A stretch of DNA of 64,000 bases from Atrichornis clamosus (lineage: Eukaryota > Chordata > Aves > Passeriformes > Menuridae). Below the pieces are notes generated by a model that saw nothing but the letters and a program-made list of their open reading frames with translations, was not told where the DNA came from and made no database searches. The stretch spans positions 1 to 64,000 of the forward strand of contig WBMZ01000167.1 in NCBI GenBank assembly GCA_013400975.1, written 5' to 3'. Of this stretch, positions 13,980-24,608 are shown piece by piece (the first letter of the stretch is position 1; each line of letters starts with the position of its first letter). The position numbers were made by a program, and so were the translations under genes.

Positions 13980-16900
13980 TTGTCATCTTCAAATATTTTA
14001 TTTTAGTACTTTTAAATATGTTTTAACACAACAAAGATATAAAACAATATATTAATTCAATCTGAGTTTAGAATCAAAACAATATTTACTTATTTACAGT
14101 ACTCTAAACTTCACTGGCATACCTTCTAGCCATAAGATAATACTATTTTCTCAATCAGAACAAAAGTGAAGTAACTGTTCAGTGTGAAAAGCCATGTTTC
14201 TATATCTCTATTATGTAAAGTACCATGTACAATGCAGTTTGTGGTTTCTCAAATTCGACGAGCTTCTCCTATTTGACAAAACTGAATTGAAAGAGCAAAA
14301 CTAAGTTACAGTTAAGTCTTTCTAACTACACAGCCACAGGGCTAATAGGTCAGGCTACTGTGCTCCACATTTATCACCTTAAGTTCTTACACACCTATTA
14401 CAAACTGGCTTTTAAAATGTGCATGTCACTGAATTATGTACATAATATTCACCACAAATTCATTAGGATACAAATGGTAAGTATGCAGGATACTGCTATA
14501 TCCATGCTCACAATACCGTAGTGTTTGAGGGGTTGTGAGGGGGGCTTTTGGTGTTTTTCTTCATATAATGAACAAGGTATCAGTAGGTTCACTCCAAAGG
14601 ACTTTTTTTCCCCCAGAAATACTGTCTCAATAATAGTGAAAAGGTGAAAGATAGATTAGAAATAGTAATTTTATAAATCAGTGGTCTATCAAATAAACAG
14701 ACTGTTGAAACATACATGCACAAAACAATTCAGAGGGTAAGCTGTCTCACTGCTACGACTTCTGTCATATACTTCCATCTTGACAAGACTATGGTGGGTT
14801 TTGTAGGTACAGGCCAAGTTTCTAAAAAAGTACCCTAGTTTATTTAAAAAAAAAGAATAAATATTGTCTGTAGATTACTGCAAATTCTCCCTAACTCTTC
14901 AGTAGAAACTACACAGACTGGATGAAAAGCTATCATAGTTGTTATAGGTTACTTTTGTTACACTCCAGGTCCATAAAATCTATTTAAGGGTTTTTTCCAT
15001 GACTTTGATGCTTAAAAACCAAGAGGGCTTTCATACATCAAAAAAGTAACTAGTGATGGAGAAGTATAGCACTAAGTATGCAAGCATTCGTTAAAAAACC
15101 AAGGTATTAATTGTTGCAAAAGACTTGTACTGATGTCTGAGTTCAATTCTTTCCTCTTTCTCTTCAACTCTCTTTTTGGCACTACATGAGACAGAGCTGT
15201 ACAGAAAATATTATAAGAACCTGTGCTTTTATCCTCCTTGAAGAGTTTCAGTAATTCTAAATGACTTTATTTAATATGCTTGCATCAAAAAATAACATTT
15301 TTTTTCCCCGAAATCATTTAACTGACCCTTGCTTCTTAAAGCAGGTAACTATTTTTTTTTACAGATTTCCTCTCTCAGAACCGTTAAGTAGTAAATTCTT
15401 TGAAATTCTACTGGAATGTTTTCTTCTACAGTAGATGGGGGGGGAGACACCAGAGAAAACCAAAAAATAAGTGACATTACCTATCCCATTACTGTAGCAG
15501 TGTACCACACACAGCATGCACTTGGCCTTATCCGAGAAAACGCCTAAACTGAAATGATAACACTCACTGAAGCCAAGAGTATTTAGTCATTTGCTTGAAG
15601 TTAAGCACAGAAGTCAAGCAGTGCACTTATGGGATCCAATTCTTGTTAGTCTTGGATATTAAAATACTTCAGGCCTATCTACATTTCTGTATTGATACTT
15701 TGTATAAGTGTTATCATGTTTGCCACAGGACATGAAGATAATCAGCATATATAGAAACTTTCCATAGCATTGTTCAAGATCAGTTGGACGAACCTTGCTA
15801 AAAGATCCTTCCATAAGTTTTGTCAGTGTAATCAGAACTTGCTAAAAAACGTCTATGAAAGTCTAATTCCGTGCAGGTGTAATGTCATAACTCACTTAAG
15901 GCATCTTTCAGAAACGAAAAACTAAAGGCAAAAGGTTTAGGAAAGCTCTTGGAAGAAATTGTGTCATAAGGTACAACAAAACAAAGGACTGGAGAAGAGC
16001 CTGTGTGTTTATCACTTGCAGGTATGTGCATACATATCCCCAAACTAAAAATAAGGAAGAGCTCAACCCTATTGCCAAGTCTCAAATTTTACTAAATTTG
16101 CTAAGCTAGCAAAAAAAATGTGACCCTCCCCTTCTTTTGTACATACAGTTATCAATTTCAGACTTTTCTACTCGATTAGTTTGTGCACCTTGTAGTACCA
16201 GACTAATGTTAAGACACTTGCACTCGCTTACTGCTGAATTACACAGTAATTCATTCATTACTCCAAACTCAGGTTATGTGGGCACTCACACAGACCACAG
16301 AAGACAACTTAGCACAAAAGAGGTGCAGCATGTTAGAGAGCAAAAAGACTGGTGTGTGAACGTAAAGGAAGACATCCCTGAACACACTCAGCATTAAATC
16401 CAAGGCCCAATGGTGCTCTGCTGCCTCTACTTAAAAGCACCTGTCAGCAACAGAAGCAGCAAAGTGCTTTTAAAACACCAACTCTTTCTAAAGGAGCTAC
16501 AAAATTTTAAGCCTGTCAGTTACTTGCAACTTTTTTCCATCTAAATAACAATAAAGCTTACATTTCCAACTTTACAGACTGATCCGTGCTCTTCTGCACG
16601 TGAGATCAGATTTTTCTGTCTATCAATTGCAAGCTTTCCTCTTGCATGTTTACAGACAGACGAAGTGAACAGCCAAAACAGCAAAGGACAATTACCCTGA
16701 CAATGCTAACAAAAACAACTCTTTTATATTACTTATCCTGAACTCAGACATTTCGCATCAAGGGAAATAGCACAAAAGAACAAGCTTCTTTTAAAAAACA
16801 ATGACAGGCAAGGCTGATCTAAAATATGATTTACTTAACAGAATTTGAAAAATTGAATTAGAACAAAGAGAGAATCCTTACGTTTCAAAGTATATGAATT

Positions 16901-19211
16901 TCATTTAAAAAAAAATATTGAAATGATAGCTTTACTTTATGTAAACATTGTTACACTGGGCTGTACTTGAAAATTCTCCTGCATGTCTAAGTTGTAAAAT
17001 AATACTCAGTTTAGATGCAGTTATGCCAGTTACCACTCAAATGGTTATTTTCAGAATCAACAGCTTTGCAAATTTAATTGCATACCTCTCCATAGAACTC
17101 AGATTACAATCCTGCACATCCTGAGAACAGATGTTTCCCAGAGTTTAGAAAAATAGCGTTTGTAACTGTGTGCATTGCAAAGGCAAATATAAATTAACAA
17201 ATAGAGCTTTTTCATTATAAAGTCTCAAGAGGAATGTTCAAATTGTCTTTCTGAAATCAGAAAGTTAAGAGCAGCAAATGGCAAGTCTTTAAATCTTTAA
17301 GAATATTTTCTCCTTTTTAATTAAGTGTAAGCATACTCCCCCAATTTGGATGGCAAGTGCCATCAGGCTATGGTAGATTGTACAACATAGTATTAAACTT
17401 GCAACTTTGCTAAAAAATTGGAATGTTACAAATATAAAAATCTGTGGAACAGTACAATGTACATGTGCTCAATACAGTTGGCAGAGATACTCCAAGATGC
17501 ACAATTCCTCTGTGGAATAGGAGCTAAATTAAGTTACAAAAGTAATATACTACGAAGGGTGTAAAGTAGCTGAGTTAGCACAATTAAGGTTTATAAGAGG
17601 AACACAATACAGCAAGGAGTAGCCGACAGTAGGTTAACAAGCCTCCAAATACAAAAAGATCTTGCAAATTCCAAATGGATTCATTTGCATGCACACACAG
17701 GTACATTGTGCCCATTAAGTCACCTTGTACCAAGATGGAAATGCTTTGTGTAACTTTCTTAAGCTGACTTACACTACCTTTTGTACATATTACCTATTCT
17801 GAAATTGTAATAATCAAATTTAAAGATCTATATCATTTTTATGATTTGTACCTTGCACTTACCAGTTTTCATTTAGCACAAATCTAGTCTCAAGTCTCTA
17901 CAGACAGCGTTAGTACAGTCCACTGTGTAAGAGATCACCAACGGTGTGACCCTTGCTTATGCATCGTGGACTCGGGAGAGTTGGTTTGAGGTTTTGGGGG
18001 ATGTTTTGTTGTGGGTTGTGGTTTGCTTTTTTTTTAACAAGCAAAACTCAGCTGTTTATAGTACTTGTATCTTTCAGTGTAGTAAATGAGCAACTTAATT
18101 TAAGAACTAGTCTCTTTTTATAGTTGTTAGAAAAACATATACTGTGTTTATAAACAAATATACTGTGCATATATATATATATCCAGAGATATTCACCATA
18201 TTGTTGACACCAGAGTGCTAAAACATACATCAATATGAGCACTATTTCCAATACTCACTATTATTACTATTCCTGAAAGAGTTACTACATGCATTTTCCC
18301 CATCCATTTACGGGACAGTAAGATACACAAAGACAACTGTTCTGTTTTTCCAATGTTAAAGAGCAGCTCCTGAAAACCATGCATGGGTTTGGGTATAAAG
18401 CAATTAAGACCACACAAAAGTTATTTTGTGGCTTTAAACTCACTAAAGCTAAGTTAACTTTACTTTCAGTGGATGTTCCACTTACTTTAACTCATTTAAA
18501 CACAAAAGGGAAAACTTTCAAATGCTAGAACAACCATATAGACAACTGATAGACTAGACTAAGTAAGTTCTCATTAAAAAAAATATCATCACTGCACAGC
18601 CACAAGGCAGACTTTCATTTTTGGCAACCTGTATGCAGACCATTGATACTGTCGTTTCTACTTTAAGACTTGTTTAACAGTTAAGAGACCCTCTCAGCAA
18701 GGAACTATACTGCTTCCTTCATTATGACACAGACCTCCTCAATCTTTAAGTATACACAGTTTGCTTTGAAAATTACATTTATGATGTTTTAAAAGAAAGG
18801 CTTCATAAAGTTCTTTTTTTTCTTATCAGTATATGTAAAGGCTGGCATTCAAGTAACAGATTATCTGGACCTGTAAAGGTTATATTATATTCAATACAAG
18901 CACGTGTTTGAGGTTAAAGTTCCATAAACATTCACACAGAACCTTACCAAGGGTAAAAGTATTCTGGTTTATATTCATGGTTCACTGATAGCCTTTACCC
19001 ATCCCTGCATCATTTTCTATTTTCACAAAAAGAAAACAAAACACATCCCTGTAAAGTATGGGAACCTCATTTTATGGCTAAGAATCTAAGAAACAAGGCA
19101 AGAAGGAGGAGATCACAGAGTGAAAAATGTTACTTGACTTCCCCTTGTAGCTAGCCTTGTAGGGTCTTAGTCATAATGCTTCATCAAAATCTGAACTGAC
19201 CCACACAGCCT
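13980..19211 (-). other. SAMD8: Probable SAMD8 3' untranslated region
   Basis: Downstream of the SAMD8 stop codon (19212-19214) there is no further coding exon for about 5.2 kb. The stretch is AT-rich, almost free of recognisable repeats, and ends just past a canonical AATAAA on the minus strand at 13997-14002. A long 3' UTR would explain it. Several nearer A/T-rich hexamers (around 14.83, 14.86 and 15.27 kb) could give shorter isoforms. Extent is inferred; only the stop codon and the hexamers are seen directly. Confidence 0.45.
13997..14002 (-). promoter_or_regulatory. SAMD8: Candidate distal poly(A) signal of SAMD8
   Basis: The minus strand reads AATAAA here (TTTATT on plus), so cleavage would be expected at about 13965-13985. 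It is the most distal good hexamer downstream of the SAMD8 stop before sequence becomes generic intergenic. Choice among several hexamers is inference. Confidence 0.4.
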
Positions 19212-19516
19212 TCAGCCAATTAATCTTTTCAGTATAGTAGGTTTTGAAAAGGGCCAGCAATACTCATTGGGAACAGTACCATTAACATTGCATTCAAAAA
19301 AAGAAAACATTGGAAACCATATCCTCGCTCTCCTGCTCTGTTGATATGCTCTAGTATTAGCCAATGTATGGTAATACAAAAAGAGTCTTGTAGTGATGTA
19401 AAAGGCAATGAACACATCTATGGAATAATGTTCATGTGCAGCCAAAATGAAGAAGATTCCAAAGAGATTCAGGACCCAGGACAAGGTGTGCAAGAAGTTC
19501 CAGCTTCTTGGTGTAT
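19212..19516 (-). CDS. SAMD8: SAMD8 last coding exon, catalytic H-Y-S-I-D
   Basis: Acceptor TCTCCTAG|ATACACC at 19517/19516; stop TGA at 19212-19214. It encodes residues 315-415, with two membrane helices and the motif HEHYSIDV, whose His344 and Asp348 complete the catalytic triad. The cytosolic tail ends ILKRLIG. Confidence 0.96.
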
Positions 19517-22500
19517 CTAGGAGAAAACAGGAAGTGATTAATCTCGAATGTCTCAAAAATCAGGCCTAGACATTCCAAGCTTTTATATAGACTTTTCATC
19601 CAAAAATGAGATGAAGGTACTCTCTTAATTTGACTATATTGTATACAGGTCCAATAAATCCAACAAAACCAACCACACAAGTTATATATGTCTATCACTT
19701 CATGATTTCATAACATATAAATATATTTCTGGATTAACAGATTAAATGGTTTAGCACCATCCTGCAAAGCAGGATTCAACCAACTTCTTTTAATGAACAT
19801 CATGCCTTTTCTGTGTTATAAGGAGGATATGTAATGAAACATACATTACTGTTATTGCAGTCATTCCATCATAGGTGAACTCAAACTAACTATCTTTGCT
19901 TGCTGTAATATGTATCAAATCACAACTGGTGCTTACAGAAGGGTACTGTTTCATATCGTCTCACTCATTACGGGTTTGGTATTTTGGCACTAGAGATTAT
20001 ACTAACTGTAGGGACACCTGGCCAGGTATTTTGGCTGACGGGGGTCAGTGGTAGGTACTTAGGGAAGTGCAGGGTAAAGACAATCCTAAGTATCTTCGCA
20101 AGTACTCTCCCAGTAGCAAGCCAGAAAGCCTCTCTCGTTTCTTGGCTCACATGTTCATTGAAAAGTGGCCTATTCATGCCCCCATTCAAGGAGGTGGGGT
20201 GGTGGTGTTCCTTTCCTGTCTGCGAGTCAACCGTCACAAACCTGAGAAAGAGCACAGCAAGCTGAATTTATATTTGTTTGCTTAAATGTTACACTCTGAA
20301 CTTTTTGAGGAGGTCAAGGAGTAGATATTCTTAATACTTAAGGACATTCAAGTGTTTACACTCTCACACCCCTGGCTGTACATATTCTTAAGGACATTGG
20401 AGTATTGACACTCTGTACTTACATTCTGTGACAAAGAAGTTGAGCATGGTCAGGACAACAGTGTGACCACTGAACATATAATCTCCACACGTATGTACTC
20501 CAGTCAGTGTCATTCCAAAGCCACTCCATATTGCAAATGCCCGCTGGAGTTTTGCCCAAACGTTGCCATACAGCTAAAAAGCAGCGAAAATAGTCTTTAA
20601 TAAGTTCCAGCCCCACATCCCAAACAGTACATCCTTAAAGTTAGCTGTATTGCACTATGTTTGTTCAATACCATTTATCATGTTGTGTCTTTTATTAAAA
20701 TGCAGGTTAGCTCATCTTTGGATTTTACTGTGGCAGTAAGTCACATTAGTAACTACAATTACTAATTGTATTCATCATACCTCTGAGGAATACTGGAATT
20801 TAGAGCAAGTATTTTGTTGCAAGAGATTTACCTACAGAGCCTACCACATTTTTTTTAACGTATTCAGCCCCACAATGTGTCATTGTCAAGCTTTCAATTT
20901 GTTCAGCTGAAATCTCTCCTAACTAAAAGTTAGGATGAAACCATAAAATCCCATGTTCCAAGGAATATCCCTTATGAGAAGAGGTGAAATAATAATAGTT
21001 TGTTGGGGTTCTTTTTCAAAACCATGCATCCAACAGGACAAAGAAGTGATTACTTCTCTTTCAGTCTTTCTTCATAAAGTTAGTAACTTAAGTGCACACA
21101 CCTCTTTGAGGTATTCTCTCTGGTTTACATTTTGAAATATTCTGAACACCCTCTCCCAAGTCACTATATACTCTAAAAGTTTCAAGTGCTTCTAAGACCC
21201 CTAGGGATGTTTGCCTGCATGTGCTAATTAAGGCAGGGGTAAGGAAGGAAGGAGGAGAGAAACATGCTGTTCTTAGAAAAGCACACATCCAACTATGGTT
21301 GAAAACATCTTAATCAAATCTTAAATATTTTTTTTTTAAAAGGAAACAGGGAAAATAATGTAAAGCATTTTAAGTTTTTACCTTTCCAGTACACTGCAAG
21401 TGCTGGCCTGGCACCGAGAGTGAGGTAACAAACATTGTAATGCAACGTAATAAAAATACTGTTCCCATGAGGCTGCACAGCCTGCGCAGAAGTATAGATC
21501 TGGGAAAAGTACACAAAATCAGCAAAGTTACAATAAAAACGTTTCAGCTCACCCCAACTTAATCCCATCAATCCTTCATCACCACTGCAAGCTTCACAAT
21601 AAAAATTTGTTTCTTTTTAAATTAAGTAGTATTGTAATGGTATGGTTCCATATGACAGGATGAGACACTGTAACAAGCTTACTGTCAGCAAAAGGTACAG
21701 CTCCACTTCTCTGCAGCTGTACTGGCACTAACTTTGGCACTCATACCTTCTGTTGGCAAATTGATAAAAATCAATGAACCAGTAAAAATTTAACTTAAAA
21801 TACGCACGCATACAAAACCATTTTCTCTCCCTCTGTGAAAGCAAACTGCCAGGCTGGCGCAGATATCCCGTGGAAATTCATTCTCGTAGCACTTTCTTAT
21901 ACACAAAATTCTTACAGTATGAGAGTATATACTGACAACTCTCTGGAATATCTATATTCTGAAGGAAATTACTTATAAATATGGTAGAGAAGTAAATTCA
22001 GATTACTCATCTGAAAGATTCACAAGCTATCATTCTTGATTAAATCCTCCCTAATCCATTTTAATAGGGACATACTAGGAGCCGATGAGATTCTTGCTGA
22101 ATAGCAACTCATAAAGAAGCATTGTAAATTCTTGTTATGGTCTTTTTCTGTATCAAAGTACCAGTCAATGTGGACTTTATAAACTCTACCTGTGTTTGTG
22201 AAGCAGAAGAACCAACAGCCAAATGTAGCAAAGAATTACACCACATACTTCAGTCATAGCAAAAGCCCATGGTATCCTAGGGACGCTAAAAAAAAGGACA
22301 AAGCAAGAAAGTTAATACAAAGGCTTCATTTTTTCCCTAGTCTCAGTATTGAAAATCAGGGCATAGAAAGTTCCAACCTCAAAACTTACTTGCATTCATC
22401 TGACAACAGTATGAACTACACCCAAAAAGTCTCTTGTGCAACTGAATGAAACAGAATTTAAAATATATATGATTATCTCCTTCCTAATAATGTATTTCCA

Positions 22501-24581
22501 GCAGACATTTACACAGATTTCACTAAGTCAGAGAAAATCTTTAGTATGCTCTCTCAATTTAGACATGTGACTTACTAATAGGATGTGTTGTTTCACAACA
22601 ACTTTTTTCATTCTGACAAAAACTTGCATCATCTCAATTATGCTGTTTATGCTTACAAGAATGCCATGTCAACACAATGAATTAACTGCTGCAAAGTCTA
22701 GAATCTTAAATACTTGTAATGAACCAGAACTGCACAGAAAAGCATCAGGGAAAATAAAAATTGTTTTCAAAATTTCAGTAATCATCACTATATGCAAATC
22801 TTTCAGCCTTCCTTATCAAAAGATTTAAGATCTTCTTGCACACATATGGCACCATTAAAAATTTCCACTCTTCAGTCACCAAAATACAGATCAAAAGATT
22901 TCAAGAGAGGTTGCTCCTCTAGTTTTGCGCTCTCCCTGGTACAAAGGAGTAGCAAAGCACCGCTCAAACGTGAGCTTTGTAGTAATCCCCTCCCATCGTT
23001 TTGTGAGCTGCTGCTTTCTGACCTCCCCCATCCTCCTGCCCACTGCACACTATGGTAGCACCCTGGGAACAAAATCCAGTAATCCCATAGCTCCTGTTCT
23101 CTCTCCCCTCTTCCACTCTGCTGAATGTGGTCAGTCCTTGCTGAGTTATATATAAATTTATGGGGGATTCTGCACACCTACTCGAAAGATTTAGACTCTC
23201 ACGGACTTTTTGAAAGCCACTAATGAAAATGGAAATCACTGGCAGGAATAGGGAGATCACAAACACTGAACTTTTAAACAGTTTAGCTGATCTTTTAAAA
23301 CTCTCTAGGCAGCTGACTTCTCCATGGTGCAAGTGCACTTTCTCAAAGGGAGCATTTATCCTCTATTAAATCTGTAGTCAATGACTAGAATTTGACCTTT
23401 GCCATTTTGTCTCTTTTTTGCCTGAAGTGAAATATTTTCTTTTAAAAAATGAGCAGGTACTGCATAAGTCACAACCATGGTTTAATATACAGACACCCTA
23501 CTGTTAAAAGAGATTCTGATCTATTCATTCTACTTCAGACCATCTTCAACAAGCTGACAGTGGGGAGACAACAAAAATACAGTACCAATGCAGTTCCCTT
23601 TCAATTTCCTTGCTCATTCACAGACCAAAATATTCCTTCGTCCAAAGTTTTGCTATATCAAGACACATTAAGCTTCATAGCAGCAACTGGATTACAGAAA
23701 ATGCATTTCACTAGAATGCGAGTATGGACGAACTAATTACTGTGTTGTAATGAGCTAAAGATGTAAACTAAATATAAACTGGGTACAACAACAGCTCAGA
23801 TTATTTTCCCCTACATCTCCGCATTTAACTGATCCTGTCCATCTCAGCAGCAGGATTTACTACACTCTATTACTATTTTGCAGAGGCATCTTCTAGAGCA
23901 CATAAAACTTTCTTCTAGAGCATATGAAACTTTGAAAACAAAGAAAAGACAGCTAGATTTTAACCATCACATTTCTATTTTGTTTTAAAAGAAAATTTCT
24001 TACCTATCTAGAAATATGTCTGGTAGAGGTGGATATGTTTGCATGTCAGGTACTCGCTCGTGTACTATCACCATAACAAATGATGTGAAGCCAAACACTA
24101 TGAAGACATATACACAACTTAAAACTGTCTTCCAGTACTCTGGGTCCAGTCTTCGTGTGGCATGTTTGTTTTTTCCATTTGCATATTGGTACTGATCACC
24201 ATTCAAGTCAGTAATTAGTCCATCATAGTCCCGAGGTACTTCACCATTGCAAAACCAATCTGCCCCCTGGAGTGAACCAACTGAGCACACTGTGCCAGCA
24301 TGACCATCACTGGTGTAGCCCAGCTCTTCCAAGACATCAATATGTTGCTTCTGCAGTTTGCGTATGGACAACATCAGCCTCTTGATATCCCCCAGGATTT
24401 TGATTTCCAAAGGAGGGGATCGCAAATCATACTCAGTAAGTGTCAGCAGTGTAATTCCATCTAGCCTGTGTCTATTGCACAGCACATCCACGTATTCACA
24501 GAAGCCTTCCTCCCTCAGCCACTTGGCCACGTTCTTGGTAGTCCAACGTCGAATGCAAAGCTGGTTATTGCCTGCCATCAT
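19212..24581 (-). CDS. SAMD8: SAMD8, ceramide phosphoethanolamine synthase (SMSr)
   Basis: Five coding exons on the minus strand (24581-24004, 22285-22190, 21499-21382, 20573-20423, 19516-19212) join with consistent phases (2, 2, 0, 1) into 1248 nt, 415 residues plus TGA, the usual length of vertebrate SAMD8. Residues ~10-75 form a SAM domain (starts [17 protein letters not shown]). Six hydrophobic segments follow, the first at ~155-176. The lipid-phosphatase-like catalytic signature is complete: C293-G-D295-x3-S-G-H301-T in exon 4, and H344-Y-S-I-D348 in exon 5. The family is an ER enzyme that makes ceramide phosphoethanolamine from ceramide and phosphatidylethanolamine and is proposed to sense ER ceramide; those roles are family knowledge. 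The frame opens with two methionines; the second (24578) matches the mammalian start better. All catalytic residues are present, so it should be functional. Transcription probably begins in the CpG island near 32.4 kb. Confidence 0.96.
20337..20414. repeat. 28-bp direct repeat pair in SAMD8 intron
   Basis: Two copies of CTTAAGGACATT...GACACTCT-type sequence at 20337-20364 and 20387-20414, matching at 24 of 28 positions and starting 50 bp apart. On the minus strand they begin 8 nt past the exon 5 donor (20422). A shorter echo (ttacactct) lies at 20288. Confidence 0.8.
20423..20573 (-). CDS. SAMD8: SAMD8 exon 5, catalytic motif C-G-D-x3-S-G-H-T
   Basis: 151-nt exon bounded by TTTTTAG|CTG and ACAGAAT|GTAAGT. 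It encodes residues 265-314, including [19 protein letters not shown] and the SGHT that follows, which is the first half of the sphingomyelin-synthase-family active site. Ends in phase 1. Confidence 0.95.
21382..21499 (-). CDS. SAMD8: SAMD8 exon 4, third membrane segment
   Basis: 118-nt exon bounded by TTCCCAG|ATC and GGAAAG|GTAAAA. It encodes residues 226-264, including [15 protein letters not shown] and the luminal loop [11 protein letters not shown]. It ends in phase 0. Confidence 0.93.
22190..22285 (-). CDS. SAMD8: SAMD8 exon 3, second membrane segment
   Basis: 96-nt exon with acceptor TTTTAG|C and donor CACAG|GTAGAG. It completes Ser193 and encodes [19 protein letters not shown] followed by a leucine-rich membrane helix ending in HKHR. 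The match to vertebrate SAMD8 is near-complete, and the exon is too short to appear as an obvious open frame. Confidence 0.93.
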
Positions 24582-24608
24582 CCCTCTTTATCCGCCAGCC
24601 GCACTGAC
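24004..24608 (-). CDS. SAMD8: SAMD8 exon 2: 5' UTR end, SAM domain, first TM
   Basis: Coding from 24581 to 24004. The minus-strand donor reads GATAG|GTAAG at 24004/24003 and leaves phase 2. A plausible acceptor (GCAACAG|GTCAG, exon start 24608) precedes the ATG by 27 nt, so this exon carries a short piece of 5' UTR. It encodes residues 1-192: the SAM domain, a variable acidic linker, and the first membrane segment ([17 protein letters not shown]). Confidence 0.9.

Noticed and set aside
19432..19698. 88-codon minus-strand frame overlapping the last SAMD8 exon
   Set aside because: It is a shadow of the true frame, which carries the catalytic H-Y-S-I-D motif and an exact acceptor.
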